From: Gp1-AA133 sp964641665 | GTDB taxonomy: Bacteria; Acidobacteriota; Terriglobia; Terriglobales; Acidobacteriaceae | Reading direction: 5' to 3' | NCBI GenBank assembly: GCA_964641665.1 | Contig: CAZXKO010000013.1 | Coordinates: forward strand, 128,066 to 192,065 | Length of the DNA stretch: 64,000 nt | Notes under the pieces: model-generated | The model's input: the letters and a program-made list of their open reading frames with translations, nothing else | What the model was told of the DNA's origin: nothing | Database searches by the model: none | Program-made: the position numbers and the translations under genes | In this document: positions 9,074-17,427 of the stretch, in pieces | Layout: every line of letters starts with the position of its first letter | Numbering within the stretch: the stretch's first letter is position 1

Positions 9074-9766
9074 CTACTGCCCCACCGCCTTCCGCAGTGC
9101 CGCCCTCGCCAGCAGCCGGGTGGAGTCGAGTGGCGGCAACGGCGACGACTCCGCGGTCACGATCAGCGGGATCTCGGTGCAACCGAGCACAACGGCATCG
9201 CAGCCTTCGTCTTTCAGTGCGCGGATCACTTCCGTGAAGTAGGCCCGCGAGCAGGGTAGGAATAGCCCGTTCACCAGTTCGTCGAAGATGATCGAATTGA
9301 TCTTGTCGCGTTGCAGCGAATCGGGGATGCGGTACTCGATTCCCGCCGCCTTCAGTTTCTGCGGATACACGGGCCCTTCCATCAGGTAGCGAGTGCCTAA
9401 AACACCCAGGCGCTTAAAGTGATTACGCTTGGCCTCGCAAGCCGCTTCCTGCGCGATGTGCAGCCAAGGCCGTGGCGAGCGATGCTCGACCAGGTCAAAA
9501 GCCTGGTGGATGGTGTTATCAGGGCAAATCAGAAAGTCGGCTCCAGCGCGGGCGAGTCTCTCCGCCGACGACATCATCAGCTCGGCCACTCCTGCCCAAT
9601 CCCCCGCGTCGATGAATTTCATGTACTCGGCCAAGGGGTGGTTGTGCATCGACACTTCCGGATGGTTGTGACGGCCGAGCAGTTCCGCGCCTTCCAGACA
9701 AACAGTCCGATAGCAAAGCGCGGCTCCCTCCGCGCTGCAAGCGACGATCCCGATGTGCTGAGGCAT
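9074..9766 (-). CDS. aspartate/glutamate racemase family protein
   Basis: The 230-residue protein has the two catalytic cysteine regions of the Asp/Glu racemase superfamily: ADFLICPDNTIHQAF (first Cys) and DAVVLGCTEIPLIV (second Cys), plus the N-terminal IGIVACSAEGAALCYRT. It would convert L- and D-amino acids without cofactor. Length fits. Membership in RacD versus a broader amino-acid racemase group cannot be settled. The neighbours downstream (ACT protein) and upstream (adenosine deaminase) are on the same strand, with an R1 element in the gap to the ACT gene. Confidence 0.9.
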   Translation of the reverse strand: MPQHIGIVACSAEGAALCYRTVCLEGAELLGRHNHPEVSMHNHPLAEYMKFIDAGDWAGVAELMMSSAERLARAGADFLICPDNTIHQAFDLVEHRSPRPWLHIAQEAACEAKRNHFKRLGVLGTRYLMEGPVYPQKLKAAGIEYRIPDSLQRDKINSIIFDELVNGLFLPCSRAYFTEVIRALKDEGCDAVVLGCTEIPLIVTAESSPLPPLDSTRLLARAALRKAVGQ

Positions 9767-9778
9767 TGCGTTGTTTCG

Positions 9779-9825
9779 TGGTGACAGCCGCCCCCGGCCG
9801 TCCCGCCGAGCGCTGCCCGGTCAGC
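9779..9825 (+). repeat. degenerate R1-like two-hairpin element
   Basis: Lies between the racemase and adenosine deaminase genes. First arm pair AGCCG / CGGC around CCCC is like the copy at 50844 but has a mismatch. The second part (GCCGAGC, GCT, GCCCGGT) only partly pairs. It looks like a decayed copy. Confidence 0.55.
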
Positions 9826-9835
9826 TTTGTGGAGA

Positions 9836-10855
9836 CTAAGTCCGCGCGGCCACGGTGTCGAACAGGTTCAGAAACTCCAGTTTCTTCTCCGCCGGCAGGA
9901 ACGCCGCTTCAAACGAATTCCGTGCCAGCTCACGCAGGTGTTCTTCGGTGAATCCGAACTGTTCCTGCACCAACTGATACTCCCGTGCCAGGGAAGTCTC
10001 GAACAGGGCCGGGTCATCGCTGTTGAGCGTGATCATCACACCCGAATCGAAGTAAGCTCGTACCGGGTGCTCGGCGATCGCCGGGCACACTCCGGTTTTC
10101 AGGTTGCTGGTCACGCAAATCTCGACCGGAATTTGTCGCTCGGCGAGTTCCTGGATCAGGTCCGGATCCTGGTGTGCCGTCAATCCATGCCCGATGCGCT
10201 CGGCACGCAGATTCAGCGCGCCCCAGATCGATTCCGGCCCTGCCGTCTCACCGGCGTGCGCGGTCAGCCGCAGCCCGTGCTCGGCGCAGTAGGCATACAC
10301 TTCGCGGAACAACTCGGGACCAGCCTTGCGCTCGTCGCCCCCCATCCCAAAACCCACCACGTTTCGATCCTGATACTGCACCGCAAGTTCGGCGACCCGC
10401 TGCGCCTCGGCCGAGCCGAAGTGACGCACCGCATCGAAGATCCACAGCAGAGATACGCCGAAATCGCGCGCGCCTCGCGCCCGTCCCCGTTCCAGCCCCT
10501 CAAAGATAGCGGCGAAGTTCTGCTTCCGGAACAGACACACCCCTACCGATAGGTAGACCTCGGCGTGAAGCACGTTCTCGGCCTTGAGCCGCTCCATCAG
10601 CCGATAGGTGATGAGCTCATAGTCCGCCGGGGTCTTCAGATGCTCAGTAATGTTCTTGAACGACATCAGGAAGCCGGCGAAATCGGAGTGCTGGTAGAGC
10701 GCCTCGACTTCGGCCAACGTCGTGTTCAGGCCGTGACCGTGCTGGATCTCGAGCAGCGTCGCCGGTTCAATCGCGCCTTCCAGATGAAGATGCAGTTCCG
10801 CCTTCGGCAGGGCCAGTACGAAAGCACTGGGATTCGGGTTGGCGAACAAGCCCAT
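9836..10855 (-). CDS. add: adenosine deaminase
   Basis: The start at 10855 gives MGLFANPN and places the zinc motif H22-L-H24 (KAELHLHLEG) at its usual position; the longer frame from 10957 adds a segment unlike the family. Further signatures are LTAHAGETAGPES with catalytic Glu, RIGHGL, and LNSDDPALF with the second Asp pair. It deaminates adenosine to inosine in purine salvage. At 339 residues the length is normal. Adenine or aminodeoxyfutalosine deaminase relatives share this fold, so substrate is probable rather than proven. Confidence 0.9.
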   Translation of the reverse strand: MGLFANPNPSAFVLALPKAELHLHLEGAIEPATLLEIQHGHGLNTTLAEVEALYQHSDFAGFLMSFKNITEHLKTPADYELITYRLMERLKAENVLHAEVYLSVGVCLFRKQNFAAIFEGLERGRARGARDFGVSLLWIFDAVRHFGSAEAQRVAELAVQYQDRNVVGFGMGGDERKAGPELFREVYAYCAEHGLRLTAHAGETAGPESIWGALNLRAERIGHGLTAHQDPDLIQELAERQIPVEICVTSNLKTGVCPAIAEHPVRAYFDSGVMITLNSDDPALFETSLAREYQLVQEQFGFTEEHLRELARNSFEAAFLPAEKKLEFLNLFDTVAART

Positions 10856-10974
10856 GTTTGGGATTTTAGATTTCCCATTGCCGGTTGGGGCAAAATTATT
10901 TGGCGAGTGATTTGGTAAAGAGACGCGGCTCGCCGCGCCTGCGAGAAAGCAAGGCAATCCCTACCGTCGTGGCC

Positions 10975-12531
10975 CTAGTTTCCCTGCCCCGCGAACTCAC
11001 TATGGTGCCGGCTATACAACCAGTAGATCGTCAGCCCGATGAACAGCCAGGCGAAGAAGCGAAGCCAGGTGAGGATGGGCAACCCCGACATCAGGAGCAC
11101 GCAAAAGAAAACACTCAGCACTGGCGCGGCCAGGCCGCCGGGAGCCCGGAATCCGCGATGCCGTCCCGGGTCGCGGAAGCGCAGGATGATCACACCAATC
11201 GACACGAGCACGAATGCAAACAGCGTGCCGATATTTGACAGATCCGCCAACGTTCCAATATCCAGGATTCCCGCCGGAACTCCCACCACGAAGCCCGCGA
11301 TCCAGGTCGCCGTGGCCGGCGTGCGGAAGCGCGGATGCACCCGGCCGAACAGCTTCGGCATCAGGCCGTCGCGTGACATGGCAAACCACACCCGCGCCTG
11401 GCCCAATTGAAACACCAGCAGCGATGAAATCATCCCCATCATCGCGCCAAACAAGACTCCCAGCCGCACCCAGTGCAAACTGTGCGATCCGGTCGCCAGG
11501 CTCAGCTGCTTCATGCTGTTCACCACCGGAGCGGCGTCGTCGAGCATCGACTGCCAGGGCACAATGCCGGTCAGGGTCACGGCCACGCCGATGTAGAGCA
11601 CCGTACACACCACCAGGGTGGCGATGATGCCGATAGGCAAATCCCTTTGTGGGTTCTTGGCTTCTTCCGCCGCAGTGGAGACCGAATCGAAGCCGATATA
11701 GGTAAAGAAAATGATTGACCCGCCCGTCAGAATTCCAGAGAAGCCGTTGGGCGCAAACGGATGCCAATACCCCGGATGCAGATAGTGTGTGCCGGCGATG
11801 ATGAAAGCGATGATGGCGGCGATTTTGAGGATCACCATGGTGTTGTTGGCTTCCGCTGATTCGCGAATGCCCCGCACCAGAATCATCGTGAGGATCATCA
11901 CCACCAGAAAGGCCGGGAAGTTGAAGCCAAAATGAAGGCCGGGAGGGTAGAGCTTGTCGCCCTTGAGGTCGCTCAGTCCCGCCGGCAGATACGCCGGAGT
12001 GATCCAGCGCAGCGCCGGATGCCAGCCGAACCAGTCAAACATGTCCACTAGGTGGGCCGAGAAGCCAACACTCACCGCCATGTTGCTGACCGCGTACTCG
12101 AGGATCAGGTCCCAGCCGATGATCCACGCGATCAACTCGCCCATGGTGGCGTAGGTGTAGGTGTAAGCGCTGCCCGCGATCGGAATCATCGACGCCAGTT
12201 CCGCATAGCACAACGCGGTGAACGCGCACACGATCGCCACCAGCACCAGCGACAACGCCAGCGCGGGCCCGGCACCGGGACGCCCCAGAGAAGCCGTGTG
12301 CTTGATCAGGTAATCGAGCAGGGGAGCGTTCAGGATGGACGAGGTATCGAACTTTTGCCCGGCGATCGCGGTCCCTACGACGGTGAAAATGCCGGAGCCA
12401 ATGACGGCGCCGATCCCCAAAGCAGTGAGGGAGAGCGGCCCCAGGGTTTTCGTCAGTCGCCGGTCGGCGTCTTCCGAGTCGGAAATTAGCTTGTCAATGG
12501 ACTTCTTGGCAAAAAGTTGAGTGGTCGCCAG
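10975..12531 (-). CDS. APC-superfamily amino-acid permease
   Basis: The protein has about 12-13 membrane segments and the APC signatures LGIGAVIGSGIFTVVGTA in helix 1, FTALCYAELASMIP in helix 3, and FFTYIGFDSVSTAAEEAKNP in the cationic-amino-acid-transporter loop. It imports an amino acid, probably cationic or branched. The start is unusual. The longest frame begins with TTG at 12597, inside the T-rich tail of a terminator. A CTG at 12531, eight bases after GGGAG, gives LATTQLFAKKSIDKL, a more typical beginning. I use that CTG, with low certainty about the exact start. Confidence 0.88.
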   Translation of the reverse strand: MATTQLFAKKSIDKLISDSEDADRRLTKTLGPLSLTALGIGAVIGSGIFTVVGTAIAGQKFDTSSILNAPLLDYLIKHTASLGRPGAGPALALSLVLVAIVCAFTALCYAELASMIPIAGSAYTYTYATMGELIAWIIGWDLILEYAVSNMAVSVGFSAHLVDMFDWFGWHPALRWITPAYLPAGLSDLKGDKLYPPGLHFGFNFPAFLVVMILTMILVRGIRESAEANNTMVILKIAAIIAFIIAGTHYLHPGYWHPFAPNGFSGILTGGSIIFFTYIGFDSVSTAAEEAKNPQRDLPIGIIATLVVCTVLYIGVAVTLTGIVPWQSMLDDAAPVVNSMKQLSLATGSHSLHWVRLGVLFGAMMGMISSLLVFQLGQARVWFAMSRDGLMPKLFGRVHPRFRTPATATWIAGFVVGVPAGILDIGTLADLSNIGTLFAFVLVSIGVIILRFRDPGRHRGFRAPGGLAAPVLSVFFCVLLMSGLPILTWLRFFAWLFIGLTIYWLYSRHHSEFAGQGN

Positions 12532-12598
12532 AAGATCGCTCCCGGTTAAGGTATCGCCGGCACCGCCGGCCGAGCACGCGCAGAACCCGGAAAACAAC

Positions 12599-12624
12599 GA
12601 GGGCGGACCCGAAGGCCCGCCCTC
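12599..12624 (-). terminator. hairpin with UUCG loop, rho-independent terminator
   Basis: Read leftward, GAGGGCGGGCC pairs with GGTCCGCCCTC across a TTCG tetraloop (11 pairs including one G-U), followed by GTTGTTTT. It ends the transcript of the 54-residue gene and overlaps the beginning of the longest permease frame. Confidence 0.85.
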
Positions 12625-12636
12625 GAACCTGACGCT

Positions 12637-12801
12637 CTATCCGCGCTTGGACTGCCCGCGCGCCATCTTTTTGACCTTGCTCTTTTTCGATCCGCGGGCG
12701 TAGTCGCGGGGTTTGAGCGGATGCTCGGCCTTGCGCTTCTTGCGCGCGGCTCGTTTGACTTTCTTGCGTTCGTCTTTGCTAAGAGTGGATGTATTTGCCA
12801 T
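12637..12801 (-). CDS. 54-residue highly basic small protein
   Basis: ATG at 12801 opens MANTSTLSKDERKKVKRAAR and the frame continues with many Lys/Arg (KKRKAEHPLKPRDYARG, SKKSKVKKMARGQSKRG) to a TAG. About 40% of residues are Lys or Arg, with no hydrophobic core, so an RNA- or DNA-binding, ribosome-associated role is plausible but not shown. I do not recognise a named family. It has its own UUCG terminator just downstream and lies between pcrA and the permease on the same strand. It is shorter than the usual 60-residue cutoff and easily missed. Confidence 0.72.
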   Translation of the reverse strand: MANTSTLSKDERKKVKRAARKKRKAEHPLKPRDYARGSKKSKVKKMARGQSKRG

Positions 12802-12869
12802 GATCTTTAGTTTGCATTCCTGACTGCAAAATCACCAAATTCCCCAATTGCTCAATTTTTCATTTCTCT

Positions 12870-15542
12870 TCAGGCTTTCTCCAGCTGCGCATACTTCTCC
12901 ACCAGCTTCTTCAGCCCGAACCGTGGGAATTGTACCGTAATCTTGGCATCTTCCCCATCTCCTTCTCGCTGGTAGACGGTGCCTTCGCCGTATTTCGGAT
13001 GCCGCACCTTCTGCCCCGGCCGGAAGCCTTTCTTGCCTTTGGGCTCCTCGATGACGGTCTTCGGGAGGTTGAACTTCTTGCCCCGCGTGGCAAAGAACTC
13101 CGCGATATTGTCGATGGAGTTGTAGCTCTTGCCGGAATAGGACGGCTTAGCCCGTTCCGCGCGCTCACGAATCCAGGCCGCACTCTGGTCTTCGTCCTCG
13201 TACGAATAATGGGAAGGGGTATGCTCGTCCGAGTGTGGCGCGGACGCTCTCGTCCGCGTGTTGCCGGCAGCGTACGCACCGGCGGCCCGTCTGCGCGACC
13301 CGCCCAGCTCCTCGAGCAACCCGACCGGCACCTCGTCGAGAAACCGCGAAGGCACGCTCGCCTCCGGAAGATCGGTGCCATATCTTCGCCGGTACACCGC
13401 ACGGCTCAACACCAGCGTGTCCATGGCCCGCGTCATGCCCACGTAGCACAGCCGGCGCTCTTCCTCGATGTCATCCATTTCCAGCAGCGTGCGCGAGTGC
13501 GGAAACAATCCCTCTTCCAATCCACACAAAAAGACCAACGGAAACTCCAGCCCCTTGGCCGCGTGCAACGTCATCAGCGTGATCCGCGCCGACTCGTCGT
13601 AGCCGTCTGCATCGCTCACCAGGGCGGCATGATCGAGAAACTGCTCCAGCGTCTCACCACGATCTTTCGAATCCAGCGCCGCGTTGACCAGTTCACGCAG
13701 GTTCTCAACCCGCGACAGAGCCTCAGGCGTGTCTTCCTCTTCAAGCTGCTTGCTGTAGCTAGTGCGGTCGATCAGGAACTTGAGTATCTCCGCCGTGTTC
13801 GCGGCCTCGCCAGGCGTGCGGAAGGCGCCCGCGCGCTCTGTAGCGCCGGCATCCTGCCGGCTGTCGAGCGGGCGTCCCGCCCGCTCCTCGTCCGATGGGA
13901 ACGCAGTGTCGCTTTCCTCCGTGTCAACGTCCGGATCCCCAAAATCAAACTCCAGCGGATCGAACTCCGTACCCACATGCCCTGAAGCTGCGATGGCAGC
14001 GGGCGGCTGGGGGCGGGACGCCCCACGGACAGCCGGCGAGCCCCCGGCGCTACTCTCTGCGAACCTCTCCACATAGGTCCCTGCCAGCATAGCCCGTGCA
14101 TCCTCGACCAGCTCGCGGAAATTCTTCAGCGCCTGCAGCGCCCGTGCCGGCAATAGCTGGCGCTCGATCGTCTGGCCGAGCGCACCCCAAAGCGACACGC
14201 CCGTCTCCAGCGCCAGCCGTTCGAGAATTTCGATTGTCGACTTGCCGATCCCGCGCGCCGGAGTATTGATCACGCGCAGCAGCGACACCGAGTCGTCCGG
14301 ATTCAGAATGACCTTCAGATACGAGATCATGTCCTTGATCTCGGCGCGCTCGTAGAACGAGAAGCCGCCCACCACGTGATACTTCAGCTGATAACGCCGC
14401 ATGGCCTCTTCGAACAATCGTGACTGCGAGTTCGTCCGGTAGAGCACAGCCGCGCGCGGCGTCTCGCCAGCCTCAACCGCTTCGCGAAGGTAGCCGGCGA
14501 CGCGATCCGCAACGAACAGGGCTTCATTTTCCCCGTCAGGCGCTTCGTAGTAGCCGATCTTGGTCCCGCCCTGCCGCGACGTCCAGAGATTCTTGCCCTT
14601 GCGCTTGAGGTTGTTCGCGACCACCGCCGACGCAGCTTCCAGAATGTTCTGGGTCGAGCGGTAGTTCTGCTCCAAGCGGATGATCTTCGCTTCGGGAAAG
14701 TCTTTCTCGAACTCAAGAATGTTGCGAATGTCGGCTCCACGCCACGAATAAATCGACTGGTCCTCGTCGCCGACGGCGCACAGGTTGTGCCGCGTGCCCG
14801 CCAGCAGCCGCATCAACTCGTACTGCGGGCGGTTCGTGTCCTGGTACTCGTCGACCAGGATGTACTGGAAACGCCGGTTGTGGTAGTCGCGTACCGCCGC
14901 GACTGACTTCAGCAGGCGCAGCGCCTCGAGCAGCAGATCGTCGAAATCGAGCGCGTTCGCCTTCCGCAGCTCCTTCCGATACTCCTCGTAAATGTGCGCG
15001 ATCTTCTCGGTCTTCGGGTCGGCCGATTGCAGATAGATTTCCTGCGGATCGAGCATGTGATTCTTCGCCCAGGAAATTCGTCCCAGCGCGATGCGCGGCG
15101 TGAGGTCCTTATCGTCGAGGCCCATCCGCTTCATGACGGACTTCACGATGCTCTGCTGGTCGGCTTCGTCGTAGATGACGAAATTCTTCGTGTGCCCGAT
15201 GGGCGGTTGCCCGGGCACGGTCGACGGAATCCGCAGCGCCTCGATGTCGCGCCGCAGCACACGCACGCAGAAGGAATGAAACGTCGAGATGACGGGCTTC
15301 GCCACCGAAAGGCCACCCACGATGCGCTCCACGCGCTCGACCATCTCGGCCGCAGCCTTGTTGGTGAAGGTGACGGCGAGAATCGACTCCGGCATCACGC
15401 CCAGGTTCTCAATGAGGTGCGCGATGCGGTAGGTGATGACCCGCGTCTTCCCGCTGCCCGCGCCCGCGAGAATGAGCACCGGGCCCTCGGTGGTCTCGAC
15501 GGCCTCGCGCTGCTGGGGGTTGAGTTGGTCTAGAAAAGACAA
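12870..15542 (-). CDS. pcrA: UvrD/PcrA-type DNA helicase with repeat-derived inserts
   Basis: All superfamily 1A helicase motifs are present: Walker A LAGAGSGKT (27-33), DEYQDTNRPQ, GDEDQSIYSWRGADI, LEQNYRST, and LCYVGMTRAMDTL. The C-terminal RPGQKVRHPKYGEGTV module is the PcrA RNA-polymerase-binding Tudor-like domain. It unwinds DNA in repair and replication. At 890 residues it is about 150 longer than typical. Two segments explain this: ~490-583, which is Ala/Pro/Gly/Arg-rich and contains two palindromic repeats, and ~744-779, which contains one. Both lie in variable loops between motifs. The start is TTG, giving MSFLDQLNPQQREAV where the family begins. Confidence 0.95.
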   Translation of the reverse strand: MSFLDQLNPQQREAVETTEGPVLILAGAGSGKTRVITYRIAHLIENLGVMPESILAVTFTNKAAAEMVERVERIVGGLSVAKPVISTFHSFCVRVLRRDIEALRIPSTVPGQPPIGHTKNFVIYDEADQQSIVKSVMKRMGLDDKDLTPRIALGRISWAKNHMLDPQEIYLQSADPKTEKIAHIYEEYRKELRKANALDFDDLLLEALRLLKSVAAVRDYHNRRFQYILVDEYQDTNRPQYELMRLLAGTRHNLCAVGDEDQSIYSWRGADIRNILEFEKDFPEAKIIRLEQNYRSTQNILEAASAVVANNLKRKGKNLWTSRQGGTKIGYYEAPDGENEALFVADRVAGYLREAVEAGETPRAAVLYRTNSQSRLFEEAMRRYQLKYHVVGGFSFYERAEIKDMISYLKVILNPDDSVSLLRVINTPARGIGKSTIEILERLALETGVSLWGALGQTIERQLLPARALQALKNFRELVEDARAMLAGTYVERFAESSAGGSPAVRGASRPQPPAAIAASGHVGTEFDPLEFDFGDPDVDTEESDTAFPSDEERAGRPLDSRQDAGATERAGAFRTPGEAANTAEILKFLIDRTSYSKQLEEEDTPEALSRVENLRELVNAALDSKDRGETLEQFLDHAALVSDADGYDESARITLMTLHAAKGLEFPLVFLCGLEEGLFPHSRTLLEMDDIEEERRLCYVGMTRAMDTLVLSRAVYRRRYGTDLPEASVPSRFLDEVPVGLLEELGGSRRRAAGAYAAGNTRTRASAPHSDEHTPSHYSYEDEDQSAAWIRERAERAKPSYSGKSYNSIDNIAEFFATRGKKFNLPKTVIEEPKGKKGFRPGQKVRHPKYGEGTVYQREGDGEDAKITVQFPRFGLKKLVEKYAQLEKA
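13234..13287 (+). repeat. R1-like hairpin inside pcrA
   Basis: CGCGGACG and CGTCCGCG pair around CTCT; a second imperfect arm pair (GCCGG / CCGGC) follows. It shares the leader GTGTGGCGCGGAC with the intergenic copy at 48003. In pcrA it is translated from the opposite strand as part of a Gly/Arg/Thr-rich insert. Confidence 0.75.
13840..13886 (+). repeat. R4 two-hairpin repeat inside pcrA
   Basis: GTAGCGCCGGCATC opens the element; GCCGGCA/TGCCGGC pair around TCC, then AGCGGGC/GCCCGCT pair around GTCCC. A near-identical first half lies between genes at 30802. Here it encodes residues around EERAGRPLDSRQDAGAT of the pcrA insert. Confidence 0.8.
14007..14049 (+). repeat. R1/R4-like two-hairpin repeat inside pcrA
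   Basis: GGGGCG/CGCCCC pair around GGA, then GCCGG/CCGGC pair around CGAGCCC. Translated on the opposite strand as part of AGGSPAVRGASRPQPPAA in the pcrA insert. Confidence 0.65.
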
Positions 15543-15671
15543 AGGATCTCGACTGCCTCAATTCAATTTTCGATTGCAGATTGCAGATTGTCGAATGAAA
15601 ACCGAAACTTAGAGCCGTTTCGCGAGACGGCTCGGTGGCTCCATTTGCAGCTTTCTCTGTGGCCTCTGTGG

Positions 15672-16064
15672 TTAGCGCGCTTTCGCGCGGCCCGCCTTGC
15701 ACTCCGCGCACGGGCAAACCTCCCGCAGAAACGTCCACGAGTAGATCCCCAGGTCATGCGCATCATTCCAGCTGAACTTGATCGCGTACTTGCCCACTCC
15801 CTCAGCCGAGAGCGGCTTGGCCGCCGCTTTGAACATCGGCAACGCTCCGGGAGCCAGCTTTGGGGGATCCCCCGGCGCGCGCCCGCTCTTGCTGCGCTCT
15901 TCTTCGCACAAGGCGCACGGGCAGGCATCCCGCAGAAAGGGAAACGTGTAGCTGGACCGGTGCCCATCCTGCCACTCGATCTCCATCCCGGTCCCTGCGG
16001 TCAGATTCACCTTGACTGACTTGGGATCCGTGGCGGCGCTGGGCGCTTTCAGCGGCGACTGCAT
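15672..16064 (-). CDS. DUF971 / GBBH-like N-terminal domain protein
   Basis: The 130-residue protein is made of a single DUF971 domain (the N-terminal domain of gamma-butyrobetaine hydroxylase-like enzymes). It shows IEWQDGHRSSYTFPFLRDACPCALC and, nearer the C-terminus, IKFSWNDAHDLGIYSWTFLREVCPCAEC. The two CPCA-x-C motifs are candidate zinc or Fe-S ligands. Stand-alone DUF971 proteins are often linked to Fe-S cluster carrier or assembly genes, but none adjoins here. Role unknown. Confidence 0.85.
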   Translation of the reverse strand: MQSPLKAPSAATDPKSVKVNLTAGTGMEIEWQDGHRSSYTFPFLRDACPCALCEEERSKSGRAPGDPPKLAPGALPMFKAAAKPLSAEGVGKYAIKFSWNDAHDLGIYSWTFLREVCPCAECKAGRAKAR

Positions 16065-16164
16065 GATTTCAGTATCGCATAGGGCTACCCACCTTGCTCC
16101 GCAGCGGGCGATACACTTTGCGACCTAAAGTTGACGGTTGAGTTTGAGATTGATGCTCGTGGTC

Positions 16165-16374
16165 CTACTCGATCAAGCGGGTCATGCAGCTTATGTAGAC
16201 GCAGCCTTTATCGCGGTTTAGTTGATTCAAGCGCGAAACCTCGGCATCAGCGTCGAGTTCTGACATCGAGACTTTGACCACGGCAACGCTGTTTTCGGGG
16301 TAAGCGGGGTCAAGGGGAGGGTCGATCCTCACGATCGCATCGACATGTTTAGATTTGGAATGTGGCTGATCCAT
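16165..16374 (-). CDS. small hypothetical protein
   Basis: A 69-residue frame from ATG 16374 reads MDQPHSKSKHVDAIVRIDPP and ends with CVYISCMTRLIE. It is soluble and acidic with a beta-like central segment (NSVAVVKVSMSEL). I do not recognise it. It is divergent from rpmB (121 bases) with no strong ribosome-binding site, so the call rests on amino-acid composition and lack of a better frame. Confidence 0.5.
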   Translation of the reverse strand: MDQPHSKSKHVDAIVRIDPPLDPAYPENSVAVVKVSMSELDADAEVSRLNQLNRDKGCVYISCMTRLIE

Positions 16375-16495
16375 GCTCGGCGCCCTTGCGTCGCCTTACG
16401 GTGGCGCCTCCCGGACGGGTTGTCCAACCCCGCTCAAATCCTGTACAATCTAGTGTTTGCACATCAAGTTCTGAAAGATTCTGGAGAGCAGTCCG

Positions 16496-16684
16496 ATGGC
16501 ACAAGTTTGTGAAATCTGCGGCAAAAAGCCGATGAGCGGCAACACCATCAGCCACGCCCACAACGTGAGCAAGCGGCGCTGGAACGTCAATCTGCGCCCC
16601 GTCCACGCCAAAGTTGGCGCGACCACCAGGCGCATGCGCGTCTGCACCTCCTGCCTGCGCAGCGGCAAAGTCGTTAAGGCCTAG
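16496..16684 (+). CDS. rpmB: 50S ribosomal protein L28
   Basis: The 62-residue protein begins MAQVCEICGKKPMSGN and contains SHAHNVSKRRWNVNLRPV and RRMRVCTSCLRSGKV, the complete L28 pattern. It keeps two CxxC pairs (CEIC, CTSC), so it is the zinc-binding (C+) form; bacteria often use a zinc-free paralogue under zinc limitation. GGAGAG lies seven bases upstream of the ATG. Monocistronic by context. Confidence 0.97.
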   Translation: MAQVCEICGKKPMSGNTISHAHNVSKRRWNVNLRPVHAKVGATTRRMRVCTSCLRSGKVVKA

Positions 16685-16686
16685 GA

Positions 16687-16762
16687 CCTCAACCACAGAG
16701 GATCACAAGGGTTTGGCGCCCCAAAGGGGTTTCTCTGTGGCTCCGTGCCTCTGTGGTGAGAA
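16687..16762. repeat. CTCTGTGG-word repeat downstream of rpmB
   Basis: CCACAGAG at the left and CTCTGTGG at the right form an inverted pair around a CAAAGGGG-rich core, followed by CTCCGTGCCTCTGTGG. Related words occur at 15652, 17390, 40445, 51440, 59331 and 61445. A transcript hairpin is possible, but there is no T-tract to call it a terminator. Confidence 0.65.
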
Positions 16763-16768
16763 TGATTC

Positions 16769-17254
16769 TTACTGCACACTCACCAGCTGCACGTCGAAGA
16801 TCAGCGTCGCGTACGGTGGAATCACCCCTGGATAACCTCTGGAGCCGTACGCCAGGTCCGAAGGAATACGCAACTGGCGCTTGCCGCCAACTTTCATCCC
16901 GGCCACACCTTCTTCCCAGCCTTTGATCACGTCTCCGGAGCCGATGCGAAAGGGAAAGGGCTTGCCTCCGACCGAGCTGTCGAACTTCTTCCCGTTCGTG
17001 AGCCAGCCGGTGTAGTGAACCGTCACCTTCTGTCCCTTTCGAGCTTCAGCGCCCGTCCCCACCGTGATGTCCCAATACTGCAGGCCAGAAGACGTCTTCG
17101 TGCCCTCGCCCGAAACCTGGGTTGGACCGCCAGCAACGGGCTTCTTCGCCGTGGAACCCGTCGGTTTCTGCGCCGATCCACTTTGGGCGCTGCCACCCTG
17201 TGCCAGGGCGATCGATGCCGCCAGCACCATAAATGCGAGCACTGCCTTTTTCAT
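16769..17254 (-). CDS. exported FKBP-type peptidyl-prolyl isomerase
   Basis: A signal peptide (MKKAVLAFMVLAASIALAQG) precedes a Ser/Gly/Thr linker and one complete FKBP domain from ~residue 60: VTVHYTGWLTNGKKFDSS, FPFRIGSGDVIKGWEEGVAGMKVGGKRQL, IPSDLAYGSRG and IFDVQLV. Most FK506-pocket residues (Y, F, D, W, Y, F) are kept, so it is probably active. It should assist folding in the periplasm. Convergent with rpmB. Confidence 0.93.
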   Translation of the reverse strand: MKKAVLAFMVLAASIALAQGGSAQSGSAQKPTGSTAKKPVAGGPTQVSGEGTKTSSGLQYWDITVGTGAEARKGQKVTVHYTGWLTNGKKFDSSVGGKPFPFRIGSGDVIKGWEEGVAGMKVGGKRQLRIPSDLAYGSRGYPGVIPPYATLIFDVQLVSVQ

Positions 17255-17282
17255 GATTTCAGCTCCTCAATCCAGATCAATC

Positions 17283-17420
17283 AGCCGCAGAGGGCACAGG
17301 GGATCACAGGGGGGTGGGGGACCTGCGATTGCCGACTCACGATGGCGAAATCGCAGTTCACGTCCACTCCGTCTTAATCAGAAGAATCCTCTGTGCTCCT
17401 CTGTGTCCCCCGTGGTTTAT
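17283..17420. repeat. mixed word repeats between FKBP and RidA genes
   Basis: Contains CAGAGGGCACAGGGGATCAC, GCGATTGCCGACTCACGATGG and CTCTGTGCTCCTCTGTGTCC. These are the same short words found in other gaps of the window, here run together in one gap with no gene. Confidence 0.6.
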
Positions 17421-17427
17421 TTCTTTG

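Noticed and set aside
16687..16762. Terminator for rpmB
   Set aside because: An inverted pair CCACAGAG/CTCTGTGG exists but with a long core and no T-tract; recorded as a repeat instead.
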